Counted from the first letter of the stretch, positions 34,398 through 43,913 are shown. The stretch: DNA of 64,000 nucleotides from Rhizobium anhuiense (GCF_003985145.1 NZ_ML133523.1:124001-188000), one strand, 5' to 3'. Notes: generated by a model not told the origin, from the letters alone. A program made the numbers and translations.

Positions 34398-35039
34398 TTG
34401 CCAAAGGTCGGAATGGAGCCGGTGCGCCGCAAGGCGCTTGTCGATGCGGCGCTGCGGGTGATCGGCGATCACGGCTCGCTTGCCGTCACCATGTCCGACA
34501 TTGCCCGGCAGGCCGGCGTGTCGCCAGCCCTGGCGCATCATTATTTCGGCAGCAAGGAGCAATTGCTGATCGAGACGATCCGCTCGCTTCTCCGACAGCT
34601 GCGCAGTGATACGGTGGCAGCACTCAAGGCGGCCAGAACGCCGCGGGCGCGGCTTTCGGCCGTCATCCGCGTCAGCTTCCACGCCGACCAGTTCGCGCCG
34701 GAGACGATTGCCGCCTGGCTCGCCTTCTACGCCGAAGCGCAGCGCTCGGAAGAGACCCGCCGTTTCCTGGTGATCTATGCCCGGCGGCTGCGTTCCAATC
34801 TCTTGGCCGATCTGAAAGCACTCCTGCCGGCTGACGCCGCAGAACGCATCGCCGAAGGCGCTGCGGCGATGATCGACGGGCTCTATATCAGGCAAAGTCT
34901 GAAATCAGCGCCGATCGGCATCGAAGCCTCGATCGCGCTGACCGAGGATTACCTGAATGCGCTCCTGGCCACCGCCTCCCCTTCCTCCCGAGGGGAGAAG
35001 GGACGACCCCATCGAACCACCCAAGGACAAATGACATGA
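34398..35039 (+). CDS. betI: Choline-responsive repressor BetI (TetR family)
   Basis: A 213-residue TetR protein starting [26 protein letters not shown] from a TTG, as is usual for rhizobial BetI, with AGGAG nine bases upstream. The HTH is [26 protein letters not shown]. The ligand domain has [22 protein letters not shown]. BetI represses choline-to-betaine genes and is released by choline. The C-terminal tail ([17 protein letters not shown]) is coded by an inserted GC-rich repeat and is longer than the family norm. It overlaps betB by 4 bp (ATGA), so the two are translationally coupled. Confidence 0.9.
   Translation: MPKVGMEPVRRKALVDAALRVIGDHGSLAVTMSDIARQAGVSPALAHHYFGSKEQLLIETIRSLLRQLRSDTVAALKAARTPRARLSAVIRVSFHADQFAPETIAAWLAFYAEAQRSEETRRFLVIYARRLRSNLLADLKALLPADAAERIAEGAAAMIDGLYIRQSLKSAPIGIEASIALTEDYLNALLATASPSSRGEKGRPHRTTQGQMT
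34974..35012. repeat. GC-rich repeat inside the 3' end of betI
   Basis: CTCCCCTTCC with a CTCCCGAGGGGAG palindrome and GAAGGGACGACCCC are variants of the rhizobial intergenic repeats elsewhere in the window. Here the element is read in frame and codes the last part of BetI. Confidence 0.6.
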
Positions 35040-36499
35040 AAGCCCAGCCGAAAGCCTCGCACTTCATCGACGGCGAATATGTCGAGGATACCGACGGCAC
35101 CGTCATCGAGAGCCTCTATCCCGCGACCGGCGAAGTGATCGCCCGGCTGCATGCCGCAACGCCTGCGATCGTCGAGCGGGCGATCGCGGCGGCCAAACGC
35201 GCCCAACCGGAGTGGGCGGCGATGAGCCCGATGGCGCGCGGGCGCATCCTGAAGCGGGCGGCCGACATCATGCGCGAGAGAAACCAGGCACTCTCCGAAC
35301 TGGAAACGCTCGATACCGGCAAGCCGATCCAGGAGACAATCGTCGCCGACCCGACCTCGGGTGCCGATGCCTTCGAATTCTTCGGCGGTATTGCGCCGGC
35401 CGGTCTCAACGGTTCGCAGATCCCGCTCGGCCAGGACTTTGCCTATACCAAGCGAGTGCCGCTCGGCGTCTGCGTTGGCATCGGCGCCTGGAACTATCCG
35501 CAGCAGATCGCCTGCTGGAAGGCTGCACCAGCGCTTGTCTGCGGCAATGCCATGGTGTTCAAACCGTCCGAGAACACGCCGCTCGGCGCATTGAAGATCG
35601 CCGAGATCCTTTATGAGGCGGGACTGCCGAAGGGGCTCTTCAATGTGATCCAGGGCGACCGCGACACCGGGCCGCTGCTCGTCAACCATCCCGACGTCGC
35701 CAAGGTATCGCTGACCGGATCGGTGCCGACGGGCCGCAGGGTCGCGGCGGCGGCGGCCGGCAACCTCAAGCATGTGACGATGGAACTCGGCGGCAAGTCG
35801 CCGCTGATCGTCTTCGACGATGCCGATCTCGATTCGGCGGTCGGGGGCGCGATGCTCGGCAATTTCTATTCGACCGGCCAGGTCTGCTCGAACGGCACGC
35901 GCGTCTTCGTACAGAAGACGATCAAAGCCGAGTTCCTGAAGCGGCTGAAGGCCCGCACCGAGGCGATGCTGATCGGCGATCCGATGGACGAGGCGACGCA
36001 GATCGGCCCGATGGTCTCCTGGGCACAGCGCGAGAAGGTGATCTCCTACATCGAGAAGGGCAAGGCCGAGGGCGCAACGCTGATTGCCGGCGGCGGCATT
36101 CCGAACAACGTCTCCGGCGAAGGCTATTACGTGCAGCCGACGGTGTTTGCCGATGTCACCGACGACATGAGCATCGCCCGCGAGGAGATCTTCGGGCCGG
36201 TCATGTCAGTGCTCGATTTCGACGCGGAGGACGAGGTGATCGCGCGGGCCAATGCCAGCGAATTCGGCCTTTCCGGCGGCGTCTTCACCGCCGACCTCAC
36301 CCGCGCCCACCGCGTCGTCGACCGGCTGGAGGCGGGCACGCTCTGGATCAACACCTACAATCTCTGCCCGGTGGAAATCCCCTTCGGCGGCTCGAAACAA
36401 TCCGGCTTCGGCCGCGAGAATTCGCTGGCCGCGCTGGAGCATTATTCCGAGCTGAAGACGGTCTATGTCGGCATGGGCCCGGTGGTGGCGCCTTATTGA
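35036..36499 (+). CDS. betB: Betaine aldehyde dehydrogenase
   Basis: A 487-residue ALDH of the BetB type, which oxidises betaine aldehyde to glycine betaine with NAD(P)+. The conserved sets are visible: GACNYP-like [24 protein letters not shown], the glutamate in [11 protein letters not shown] (about residue 252) and the catalytic cysteine in [12 protein letters not shown] (about 286), and the [10 protein letters not shown] block. The start overlaps betI. It is followed by a 200-bp repeat-filled gap and betA. Confidence 0.94.
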   Translation: MKAQPKASHFIDGEYVEDTDGTVIESLYPATGEVIARLHAATPAIVERAIAAAKRAQPEWAAMSPMARGRILKRAADIMRERNQALSELETLDTGKPIQETIVADPTSGADAFEFFGGIAPAGLNGSQIPLGQDFAYTKRVPLGVCVGIGAWNYPQQIACWKAAPALVCGNAMVFKPSENTPLGALKIAEILYEAGLPKGLFNVIQGDRDTGPLLVNHPDVAKVSLTGSVPTGRRVAAAAAGNLKHVTMELGGKSPLIVFDDADLDSAVGGAMLGNFYSTGQVCSNGTRVFVQKTIKAEFLKRLKARTEAMLIGDPMDEATQIGPMVSWAQREKVISYIEKGKAEGATLIAGGGIPNNVSGEGYYVQPTVFADVTDDMSIAREEIFGPVMSVLDFDAEDEVIARANASEFGLSGGVFTADLTRAHRVVDRLEAGTLWINTYNLCPVEIPFGGSKQSGFGRENSLAALEHYSELKTVYVGMGPVVAPY

Positions 36500-36701
36500 A
36501 GGAGTGAAGACCCCTCCCCACAAGAGGGAGGGGCCAATCCGGGGCACCGGTTCTGCCCTCCTTCCATCGCATCGCTTACGGCGCTGATTTTGAGGTGAGG
36601 CAGTGCCGCAAGTTAAGCCCTCCCCCTGTGGGGAGGGGTTTGGGGCGGGGTCTTAATGTCCGGGGTCTTCGGAACCGTTGCAAAGAATCTAAGGGAACGT
36701 C
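36500..36701. repeat. GC-rich rhizobial palindromes between betB and betA
   Basis: Two pairs of CCCCTCCCC/GGGAGGGG arms (36510-36535 and 36618-36645), of the same family as 9165-9360. They lie inside the bet operon and probably fold in the mRNA between betB and betA; they may affect mRNA stability. No gene is seen here. Confidence 0.68.
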
Positions 36702-38354
36702 ATGCAACAAGCAGATTTCGTCATCATCGGCTCGGGGTCGGCCGGTTCCGCCCTCGCCTATCGCCTGTCGGAAGACGGCAAGAACAGCGTCCTCGTCATC
36801 GAGGCGGGCGGCAGCGATTTCGGGCCGTTCATCCAGATGCCGGCAGCCCTTGCCTGGCCGATGAGCATGAAGCGGTATAACTGGGGTTATCTCTCCGAGC
36901 CGGAGGCAAACCTCAACAACCGGCGCATCACCGCGCCGCGCGGCAAGGTAATCGGCGGCTCCTCCTCGATCAACGGCATGGTCTATGTGCGCGGCCATGC
37001 CGAAGACTTCAACCGCTGGGAGGAACTCGGCGCCAGCGGCTGGGCCTATGCCGACGTGCTTCCCTATTTCAAGCGGATGGAGCATTCGCATGGCGGCGAA
37101 GAGGGCTGGCGCGGCACGGACGGGCCGCTGCACGTGCAGCGCGGCGGCTTCACCAATCCGCTGTTCCGCGCCTTCATCGAGGCCGGCAAACAGGCAGGCT
37201 TCGAGACGACGGAGGATTACAACGGCAGCAAGCAGGAAGGTTTCGGGCTGATGGAGCAGACCATCTTCGGCGGTCGCCGCTGGTCTGCCGCCAATGCCTA
37301 TCTGAAACCGGCGCTGAAGCGCGATAATGTCGGGATCGTCTACGGCCTGGCGCGGAAGATCGTGATCGAGGACGGACGCGCCACCGGCGTCGAGATCGAA
37401 CGCAAGGGCAAGATCGAGGTGGTGAAGGCGAACCGCGAGGTGATCGTCTCGGCCTCCTCCTTCAATTCGCCGAAGCTCCTGATGCTGTCGGGCATCGGTC
37501 CCGGCGGCCATCTGCAGGACATGGGCATTGAAGTCAAAGCCGACCGGCCGGGCGTCGGCGCCAACCTGCAGGACCATATGGAATTCTACTTCCAGCAGGT
37601 GAGCACCAAGCCGGTGTCGCTCTATTCGTGGCTACCATGGTTCTGGCAGGGCGTGGCCGGCGCGCAATGGCTGCTCTCGCGTGGCGGTCTCGGCGCCTCC
37701 AACCAGTTCGAAGCCTGCGCCTTCCTGCGCTCGGCACCGGGGCTGAAGCAGCCCGATATCCAGTATCATTTCCTGCCGGTGGCGATCAGCTATGACGGCA
37801 AGGCGGCGGCGAAAAGCCACGGCTTCCAGGTCCATGTCGGCTACAACCTGTCGAAATCGCGCGGCAGCGTGAGCTTGCGCTCCGCAGACCCCAAGGCCGA
37901 TCCGGTGCTGCGCTTCAACTATATGAGCCATGCCGAGGATTGGGAAAAATTCCGCCACTGCGTGCGCCTCACCCGCGAGATCTTCGGCCAGAGCGCCTTC
38001 AACGACTATCGCGGCCCGGAGATCCAGCCGGGCGAAGGCGTGCAGAGCGATGAACAAATCGACGCCTTCCTGCGCGAACATCTGGAAAGCGCCTATCACC
38101 CTTGCGGCACCTGCCGCATGGGCGCCAAGGACGATCCGATGGCGGTGGTCGACCCGCAAACGCGGGTGATCGGCGTCGACGGCCTGCGTGTCGCCGACAG
38201 CTCGATCTTCCCGCACGTCACCTATGGCAACCTGAACGGGCCGTCGATCATGACCGGAGAAAAGGCGGCCGACCATATCCTCGGCAAACAGCCGCTGGCA
38301 CGCTCGAACCAGGAACCGTGGATCAATCCGCGCGCGGCCGTCAGCGACCGATGA
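36702..38354 (+). CDS. betA: Choline dehydrogenase
   Basis: A 550-residue GMC-type FAD enzyme. The FAD dinucleotide fold is at the N-terminus ([21 protein letters not shown]), followed by the [19 protein letters not shown] signature, and near the end the catalytic [11 protein letters not shown] (His) and [16 protein letters not shown]. It oxidises choline to betaine aldehyde at the membrane. It is the last gene of the betI-betB-betA set; a betC choline sulfatase gene is not present. Confidence 0.95.
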   Translation: MQQADFVIIGSGSAGSALAYRLSEDGKNSVLVIEAGGSDFGPFIQMPAALAWPMSMKRYNWGYLSEPEANLNNRRITAPRGKVIGGSSSINGMVYVRGHAEDFNRWEELGASGWAYADVLPYFKRMEHSHGGEEGWRGTDGPLHVQRGGFTNPLFRAFIEAGKQAGFETTEDYNGSKQEGFGLMEQTIFGGRRWSAANAYLKPALKRDNVGIVYGLARKIVIEDGRATGVEIERKGKIEVVKANREVIVSASSFNSPKLLMLSGIGPGGHLQDMGIEVKADRPGVGANLQDHMEFYFQQVSTKPVSLYSWLPWFWQGVAGAQWLLSRGGLGASNQFEACAFLRSAPGLKQPDIQYHFLPVAISYDGKAAAKSHGFQVHVGYNLSKSRGSVSLRSADPKADPVLRFNYMSHAEDWEKFRHCVRLTREIFGQSAFNDYRGPEIQPGEGVQSDEQIDAFLREHLESAYHPCGTCRMGAKDDPMAVVDPQTRVIGVDGLRVADSSIFPHVTYGNLNGPSIMTGEKAADHILGKQPLARSNQEPWINPRAAVSDR

Positions 38355-38589
38355 GAAACCAACATCAGTGAAGGACATTCAGGCCGGCACGACGGAATTC
38401 GTAAGCAAGATCGTCGGTCCCGACACGTTCGCCCGAACCGTCGCTGTCGCGGTGAACGTGCCTGAGATGTCGTATCAAGGAAATCCTGCTCCGGCCACGG
38501 CTCAACCGTCTGACGTGAGGCGCGATGTGTCTATGACATCGCAACCGTGAATCAGCGGCCGTGCTTCGCGTTTTTTCAAAGCGAAGAGA
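38355..38589. other. 235-bp gap with no gene seen
   Basis: Contains only short reading frames with no ribosome binding site or family likeness. The end of the gap leads into the hairpin listed next. Confidence 0.5.
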
Positions 38590-38621
38590 ACGAGGGGCCC
38601 TCAACGAGTCCGAGAGCCCCG
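38590..38621 (-). terminator. Terminator-like hairpin after the Old Yellow Enzyme gene
   Basis: On the minus strand, GGGGCTCTC (from 38612-38620) pairs with GAGGGCCCC (38594-38602), with one G-U pair. No strong U-tract follows, so termination is plausible but not certain. Confidence 0.55.
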
Positions 38622-38626
38622 ATCAC

Positions 38627-39724
38627 TCAGGCAGTGCGGTAGGCGGCGAGCCAATGTGCGTAGGGGGCAGGCAATGTCCAGGACGGACGCTCGACACCGA
38701 GCTTGCGCGCGGCCGCGTAGGGCCAATGCGGATCGGCGAGCATCGCCTTGCCGACCATCACCAGGTCGAGCTGTCCGCTTCGGATGAGCTCGTCCGCTTG
38801 CTCCGGCTGAGTGATGTTCCAACTCGCCGCACCGGGCAGGGCTGCCGCCTTCCGGACCCGATCGGCGTAAGGCGCGATGAACCCCGGGCCCCAGGGAATA
38901 TTGGCGGCGGGGGTCGAGAAACCGAGGCTGACGTCAATGAAGTCGAGGCCGGCCACTTTGAATTTTCCGACGAGTTCTATCGCGTCCTGCAGGGTTTCCT
39001 CGTCACGGCCATCAAACTCGATGACGCCGAAGCGAGCCGTCAGCGGACGATCCTCGGGCCAGACCTCACGAACGGCCGCCAGCGTCTCCAAGAGGAAGCG
39101 TCCGCGGTTATCGGCGCTGCCGCCATATTCGTCGTCACGCTGGTTTGAATGCGACGAGAAGAAGCTTTGGCCGAGGTAGCCATGCGCAAAATGCAGCACG
39201 AGCCAGCGGAATCCGATGTCACGCGCGCGGATCGCCGCAGCGACAAAGTCGCCACGGACGCGATCGATGTCGGCCTTCGTCATGGCGCGCGGCACCTTCT
39301 TTAAGCCGCCGCCGAATGCGATGGCGGATGGTGCGATGGTGTCCCAGCCGCGGGGATCGCCGTCGGCGATATGATCGTCACCTTCCCAAGGACGGTTTGC
39401 ACTGCCCTTGCGGCCGGCATGGCCGATCTGGATCCCCGCGACCGCGCCGGCCTTTTCGATACCGGCGACGATCGGCGCAAAGGCCTCTGCCTGGTCATCA
39501 TTCCAAAGACCGGTGCAGCCCGGCGTGATCCGGCCCTCCGGGGAGACGGCGGTGGCTTCGACGTTGACGAGGCCGGCGCCGCCGCGCGCCAAGCTTGTGA
39601 GATGGACGCTGTGCCAGTCGTTGGGAAGGCCATCGATCGCGGAATATTGGCACATGGGGGAAATTGCGATCCGGTTTCGGAGCGTCACGCCTTTCAGCGT
39701 GTATTGGTCGAATAAGCTGGGCAA
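38627..39724 (-). CDS. NADH:flavin oxidoreductase, Old Yellow Enzyme family (YqjM/XenA-like)
   Basis: A 365-residue OYE. Blocks: LFDQYTLKGVTLRNRIAISPMCQYSA with the redox-tuning Cys of the YqjM group, then HLTSLARGGAGLVNVEATAVSPEGR, GHAGRKGSA, HFAHGYLGQSFFS and DLVMVGKAMLADPHWP for FMN and substrate. It reduces activated alkenes such as enals. The gene starts at a TTG (39724), with AAGGAGATC just upstream; no ATG lies in a suitable place. It follows the SDR gene on the same strand, with a stable hairpin in the 94-bp gap. Confidence 0.9.
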   Translation of the reverse strand: MPSLFDQYTLKGVTLRNRIAISPMCQYSAIDGLPNDWHSVHLTSLARGGAGLVNVEATAVSPEGRITPGCTGLWNDDQAEAFAPIVAGIEKAGAVAGIQIGHAGRKGSANRPWEGDDHIADGDPRGWDTIAPSAIAFGGGLKKVPRAMTKADIDRVRGDFVAAAIRARDIGFRWLVLHFAHGYLGQSFFSSHSNQRDDEYGGSADNRGRFLLETLAAVREVWPEDRPLTARFGVIEFDGRDEETLQDAIELVGKFKVAGLDFIDVSLGFSTPAANIPWGPGFIAPYADRVRKAAALPGAASWNITQPEQADELIRSGQLDLVMVGKAMLADPHWPYAAARKLGVERPSWTLPAPYAHWLAAYRTA

Positions 39725-39754
39725 GGGGATCTCCTTAAGATGAATATCGATCTC

Positions 39755-39802
39755 CCGCACGGCTCCTCCGACGCCGGCCGGCGCAGGCGTTACTCCGTGC
39801 GG
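39755..39802 (-). promoter_or_regulatory. Hairpin between SDR and Old Yellow Enzyme genes
   Basis: CCGCACGG (39755-39762) and CCGTGCGG (39795-39802) form a perfect stem, with an inner GCCGGCCGGC palindrome. It could act as an mRNA processing or attenuation structure between the two genes. Confidence 0.5.
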
Positions 39803-39818
39803 TCGATCCCTCGGATAC

Positions 39819-40616
39819 TTAGACGGCGCGGTAACGGGGCGCAGGTTCACCGGTCTGCGTCGCGGCGAAGAGCGCGGATCGGGCTTCGTCGAACTTATCC
39901 CATAGAGTGGCGTCGGCAACGGATGGCAGCGTAATGTCTTCGCCCTTGTCGAAACCGGCCAGGGCCGCATCGACCAGGTTTTCGGATGTCATAACCGTCG
40001 CCTGCTTGAGCGATGCCAGCGGCACGCCTGACAAATCCCAGAGTTCGGTCGCCGTGGCTGCCGGCATGACGAGTTGCAGACGGACATTGGTCTCAGCCAG
40101 TTCCTGCTGCAGGCCCCGGCTGAAATTCATCACATAGCCCTTGGTGCCGCTGTAGATCGCGCTGATGGGCAGGGCGTGGAAGGACAGGACGGAAGCGACA
40201 TTGATGATCGCGCCGTCGTTGCGGTCGAGGAATGCGGGCAGAATGGCACGCGTCAGGCGCGAGAGCGCGGTGACGTTGAGTGCGATCATCGCTGCCGCGT
40301 CTTCCTCCGAGGTCTGGGCCACCGGAGCCAGCGTTGAGTTGCCGGCGTTATTGACGAGGAGCGTGATCGCCGAATTCGCCTTCAGCATATTTTCGACACG
40401 GGTCACGTCGGCATCTTTCGTGAGGTCTGCTTCCACGACCTCGACTGTCGTGCCGTGGGCAGCGTCCAGTTTGGCCGAGAGCGCCTTCAGACGATCGGCG
40501 CGCCGGGCTACGAGGATGAGGTCATAGCCCCGTTCGGCAAGGCGTTGGGCGTACACAGCGCCGATGCCGGCAGAGGCGCCGGTGACGACGGCAACAGGCT
40601 TAAGCGATACAGACAT
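39819..40616 (-). CDS. Short-chain dehydrogenase/reductase
   Basis: A 265-residue classical SDR. Cofactor motif TGASAGIG (residues 12-19), NNAGNS (about 88-93), catalytic serine in SVLSF and the YSGTK catalytic Tyr-Lys pair (about 150-154). The substrate is unknown. It is divergent from a MarR regulator with twin operators in the short shared region, so it is probably that regulator's target together with the downstream OYE. Confidence 0.9.
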   Translation of the reverse strand: MSVSLKPVAVVTGASAGIGAVYAQRLAERGYDLILVARRADRLKALSAKLDAAHGTTVEVVEADLTKDADVTRVENMLKANSAITLLVNNAGNSTLAPVAQTSEEDAAAMIALNVTALSRLTRAILPAFLDRNDGAIINVASVLSFHALPISAIYSGTKGYVMNFSRGLQQELAETNVRLQLVMPAATATELWDLSGVPLASLKQATVMTSENLVDAALAGFDKGEDITLPSVADATLWDKFDEARSALFAATQTGEPAPRYRAV

Positions 40617-40633
40617 GTCAAATTCCTATTTGG

Positions 40634-40692
40634 TTGAGTGCTCAAGTTTAAGTATGGCTAGATCTGACCCTTGTCAATGGCTGAGTGCTCAA
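40634..40692. promoter_or_regulatory. Twin operators TTGAGTGCTCAA / CTGAGTGCTCAA
   Basis: TTGAG-TG-CTCAA at 40634-40645 is a perfect palindrome; CTGAGTGCTCAA at 40681-40692 is a near copy 47 bp away. The first lies just before the SDR start, the second just before the MarR start. The likely ligand-responsive repressor is the MarR protein. Confidence 0.75.
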
Positions 40693-40705
40693 CTATTTTG
40701 GCGAG

Positions 40706-41245
40706 ATGGGTAAGAAACTTTCGATTGGCAATCTTGGAGAGGAACTGCGTGGGGGCAGGCTGAGCCCGCCCGAACTCCTGTCCGAACTTGTGTGCACAAA
40801 CACCGCTCTTCGACGCGCGTCACGGCGACTAGGCCAGCTCTATGACGATGCGGTAGCGCCAACCGGCCTGAAGGCCACCCAGGTCGGGCTTCTGACCCAG
40901 ATAGCTGCGTTGCGCGAAGGCGGCCATCAATGGCCTACCCTGCAATCCCTGGCCGAGCGCCTCGCCGTCAGCATCTCCGCGTTGACCCACGCACTTCGCC
41001 CGCTGGTCCGGGACGGACTGGTCGGGCTCATGCCGGACGAACACGATGGCCGCACGAAGCATGCGACGCTGACGACGTCTGGTGAGCATCGTCTGCACGA
41101 GGCCTTGGTCTTGTGGGCTGACGCTAACCAACGCGTTGAGGTGGTCCTGGGTCGTTCCGCTTCTGCGCTTCGCGCGCTGGCCGATGATGTCGCTTCTCCG
41201 GAGTTCCTGGAAGCTTACGAGGCGCGGCGCGTGCTGAGAGGCTGA
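40706..41245 (+). CDS. MarR family transcriptional regulator
   Basis: A 179-residue MarR repressor. The HTH is centred on LQSLAERLAVSISALTHALRPLVRDG and the wing on MPDEHDGRTKHATLT. The start at 40706 is chosen because the upstream GTG (40685) lies inside the putative operator. It probably represses itself and the divergent SDR gene. It may respond to an aldehyde or enone, as the target enzymes handle such compounds, but this is inferred. Confidence 0.85.
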   Translation: MGKKLSIGNLGEELRGGRLSPPELLSELVCTNTALRRASRRLGQLYDDAVAPTGLKATQVGLLTQIAALREGGHQWPTLQSLAERLAVSISALTHALRPLVRDGLVGLMPDEHDGRTKHATLTTSGEHRLHEALVLWADANQRVEVVLGRSASALRALADDVASPEFLEAYEARRVLRG

Positions 41246-41270
41246 CCCCCGCCCTTGTCGCCGAATCGCA

Positions 41271-41744
41271 TCAGAGAAATCCGATCCAGCGTCCCGCCAC
41301 AAGTGCGGCGATCCATGTCACCGCCGACAGAGCCGCCGAAACCTTTATGGCAGGGCGCAGAATGCCGGCCGTGATTGCCGTTCGCCAACCCTGCCCAGTA
41401 TGCACCACGAGCACGTTGAGTAATCCGAAGGCAATCAGCCCGAGCTTGGCGAGGAAGGCGGGATTGCCGGCATATTCGACCGCCCGGACGCTGAACAGGC
41501 AGAAGCCGGTGACAAGAGCCGCGGCAAGGCCGATGCCGGCGCAGCGGGAGAGAAACAGCGCAACGATCTCGACCGGCACCCTGCGGAAGAAGCCGGCGAG
41601 CCTGAGATCAAGCGGCAGGATGGCGCCGACGAGAAGGCCGATCGCCAGGATATGGGCGGCGTTGACGAACATGTAGAGCGTTCCGGAGCGCCGGAGCGCG
41701 GCCGCAGGTGCCGTGGCTGACAGCCATTCGAGAATGTCGATCAC
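41271..41744 (-). CDS. Four-TM membrane protein (DUF2214/DUF6644-like)
   Basis: A 157-residue protein with four hydrophobic segments (TLYMFVNAAHILAIGLLVGAI, CAGIGLAAALVTGFCLF, FLAKLGLIAFGLLNVLVV, ALSAVTWIAALVAGRWI). AAHILA and LAKLGLI are like the small DUF2214-type membrane proteins. It lies 17 bp after the gene at 41762-42148 on the same strand, so the two form an operon. Function unknown. Confidence 0.72.
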   Translation of the reverse strand: MIDILEWLSATAPAAALRRSGTLYMFVNAAHILAIGLLVGAILPLDLRLAGFFRRVPVEIVALFLSRCAGIGLAAALVTGFCLFSVRAVEYAGNPAFLAKLGLIAFGLLNVLVVHTGQGWRTAITAGILRPAIKVSAALSAVTWIAALVAGRWIGFL

Positions 41745-41761
41745 AGCTCGGTTGGCCCGGG

Positions 41762-42148
41762 TCAGTTCGTCTTGATGCGGTCGGGATAGATATCGTAGCG
41801 CTTTTCGCCGATGGTGAGGCGCACCGCCTTCAGCCGCTTCTCCTTTGGATCCTGCGAACGGTTTCCAAGCGCCACGACCTTATCGCCGGGCTTGGCGACA
41901 CCTTCGACGAAGCCGGAGCGTTCCGTCTGGCGCGGATTGCCGAGCTCGACCAGCCAGACGCCGTCATTGGCGGTGGCGACGTCAAGGGTCGGATGCGGCC
42001 CGCCCATGGAGATCTTCTCGATGGTGCCGGCAAGCTCGATCTGATCCGCCTCGGCCCAGGACCAGCCATGATGGGCAATGGCGCCGGTGGCGAAAGCCGT
42101 CGACAGCATGGCCGCAGCGATGATGCGCTGTGCTGAGATTCTGAACAT
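41762..42148 (-). CDS. Exported small protein (DUF6152-like)
   Basis: A 128-residue protein with a cleavable signal (IIAAAMLSTAFATGAIAHHGW) and a beta-rich body (ELAGTIEKISMGGPHPTLDVAT, WLVELGNPRQ, GDKVVALGNRSQDPKEKRLKAVRLTI). It matches the DUF6152 type, often beside a small membrane protein in soil bacteria. Likely periplasmic. Function unknown. Confidence 0.75.
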   Translation of the reverse strand: MFRISAQRIIAAAMLSTAFATGAIAHHGWSWAEADQIELAGTIEKISMGGPHPTLDVATANDGVWLVELGNPRQTERSGFVEGVAKPGDKVVALGNRSQDPKEKRLKAVRLTIGEKRYDIYPDRIKTN

Positions 42149-42239
42149 GATGTCCTCCCTACCCTATGGGCAGGCAGGTGGAGCATGCCGGCTGGAAGAA
42201 AAGGGATTTCACCAAATCTTGAAGAAAGATGCGCGATCT

Positions 42240-42686
42240 TCAGGCCAGCAGCCGGGTGACTTCGGCGCTGTGTTTTGGAGCGACGGCATCGGCGATGGTC
42301 GTCGAGAACAGCACCTTGCGGGTGGCGTCGGCGACCTTGGCGAAGACGTGGCGGATCTGGCAGTTCTGTTCGCCGTCGCAATCGTCGCACTGGCGATAGG
42401 CGGTGATCGAGAGACACGGAAGCGGGGCGATCGGGCCGTCGATGATGCGCAGGATCTCACCGAAAGTGATCGTGTGGGCGGGCTTGAGGAGGAGATAACC
42501 GCCCTGCTTGCCGCGGCGGCTGGCGACGACGCCGTGATGTTTCAGGTCGAGCAGGATCTGTTCGAGAAACTTCTTCGGGATCTTCTGTTGCGCCGCGATA
42601 TCGGAAATCATCACCGGTTCTCCGGCATCGGCGTCAGCCAAGACCGTGAGCGCCCGCAGCGCATATTTCGCCTTTTGCGTAATCAT
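42240..42686 (-). CDS. Rrf2 family regulator with a cysteine cluster
   Basis: A 148-residue Rrf2 protein. The HTH and wing are clear: MITQKAKYALRAL, ISDIAAQQKIPKKFLEQILLDLKHHGVVASRRGKQGGY. Four cysteines C91, C100, C103 and C109 lie in the cluster region, a spacing different from IscR and RirA (three cysteines each). It therefore probably binds an Fe-S cluster or senses thiol redox state. It is divergent from cysH with 420 bp between; whether it controls sulfate assimilation is inferred from position. Confidence 0.85.
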   Translation of the reverse strand: MITQKAKYALRALTVLADADAGEPVMISDIAAQQKIPKKFLEQILLDLKHHGVVASRRGKQGGYLLLKPAHTITFGEILRIIDGPIAPLPCLSITAYRQCDDCDGEQNCQIRHVFAKVADATRKVLFSTTIADAVAPKHSAEVTRLLA

Positions 42687-42905
42687 TTTTGACCATCGAC
42701 ACACACAGGCAGCGCGAATTTCCGCACTGCTACGGAAGTACTTTCACCTCTATGGCACAACCAGCATGAACCGAATTTGAACGCGCTGGAGAAAGCCTTG
42801 AGAGACAAGCGTTTTGGCCTTGTTTTTTGCTCTCGGCCAAGCTCTCTTAATCTATGCCAAAACCGCGCCTTCCGCACCATTTTCGGCATCACTTCAGATT
42901 TCGGA

Positions 42906-42934
42906 TTGACAGGCTGCGTGTAACTCTACTATTT
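42906..42934 (+). promoter_or_regulatory. Candidate sigma-70-type promoter of the cys operon
   Basis: TTGACA at 42906-42911, a 17-bp spacer, then CTATTT at 42929-42934. This is close to the alphaproteobacterial consensus (CTTGAC-N17-CTATAT). It lies 170 bp before the cysH start, in the 420-bp gap that otherwise shows no gene. Confidence 0.55.
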
Positions 42935-43106
42935 CTATAGACATTCAAGCTGCCGATGTGGATTTTCATCCGCATGCGGCTGCTTTTCTGCATCGCGGCA
43001 GCTTCGGAGAGATATTTGCTCCTCCGGCCGCAGCTTTCGAAATCCCTTTTTCTGTCCGATCCCCGTATGAACTGCGATACTCCCGTCAACGAAGGACAGG
43101 ATTCTC

Positions 43107-43865
43107 ATGACTGCTATCAATCCAATTTTGGAAGAAGGGCCGATTGCGGAAGCCAAGGCGCTGAATGACAGGCTGGCGGGCCTCGACCTTGCCGGACGTC
43201 TGTCGCTGGTCTCCGGCCTCGGCGGCCGCGTGGTGTTCACGACGTCACTCGGCATCGAGGACCAGGTGATCACCGCCGAGATCGGCACGCACCGCCTGCC
43301 GATCGATGTCGCGACGCTGCAGACCGGCCGGCTGTTTCCCGAAACGCTGGCGCTGATCGACGAGACCGAGAACCAGTACGACATCCGCATCCACCGCTTC
43401 GAGCCGGAGAAGGCCGATATTGACGCCTATGCGGCGCAATACGGCCTCAACGGTTTCTACGAGAGCGTCGAAGCTCGGCATGCCTGTTGCGGCGTGCGCA
43501 AGCTGAAGCCGCTTGCCCGCGCGCTGGAGGGTGCTGCGATCTGGATCACTGGCCTGCGCCGCGGCCAATCGGCCAACCGCGCGGAAACGCCCTTTGCCGA
43601 GTATGATGCCGAACGCCACCTGTTGAAGGTCAATCCGCTCGCCGATTGGGACCTGGAGGCGATCAAGGCCTTCGTTTCCGCAAACGGCGTGCCGGTCAAT
43701 CCGCTGCATCAGCGCGGCTATCCCTCGATCGGCTGCGAGCCCTGCACGCGGGCGATCAAGCCCGGCGAGCCGGAACGTGCCGGCCGGTGGTGGTGGGAGC
43801 AGGACGAAACGCGCGAATGCGGCCTGCATGTCGCCGAAGAGGCCGCGGCGATCGCCGCACAGTAA
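43107..43865 (+). CDS. cysH: Adenylyl-sulfate (APS) reductase
   Basis: A 252-residue reductase of sulfonucleotides. The four cluster cysteines (C127, C128, C210, C213: HACCGV and GCEPC) mark the 4Fe-4S APS-type, and the catalytic cysteine is C238 in the C-terminal ECGLH. The phosphate loop is TTSLGIEDQV. It reduces APS to sulfite using thioredoxin. It precedes cysD by 155 bp with a tandem 18-bp repeat in the gap. Confidence 0.93.
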   Translation: MTAINPILEEGPIAEAKALNDRLAGLDLAGRLSLVSGLGGRVVFTTSLGIEDQVITAEIGTHRLPIDVATLQTGRLFPETLALIDETENQYDIRIHRFEPEKADIDAYAAQYGLNGFYESVEARHACCGVRKLKPLARALEGAAIWITGLRRGQSANRAETPFAEYDAERHLLKVNPLADWDLEAIKAFVSANGVPVNPLHQRGYPSIGCEPCTRAIKPGEPERAGRWWWEQDETRECGLHVAEEAAAIAAQ

Positions 43866-43913
43866 ATCACCCCACGGCTTTCCCAAAAATCAAGGCGCGG
43901 CGACCGCCGCAGC

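Noticed and set aside
38365..38604. Small frames after betA on both strands
   Set aside because: No start signal, Arg-rich composition and no likeness to known proteins.
42683..43089. Minus-strand small frames in the cys-Rrf2 gap
   Set aside because: They lie across the likely cys promoter and have no ribosome binding site.
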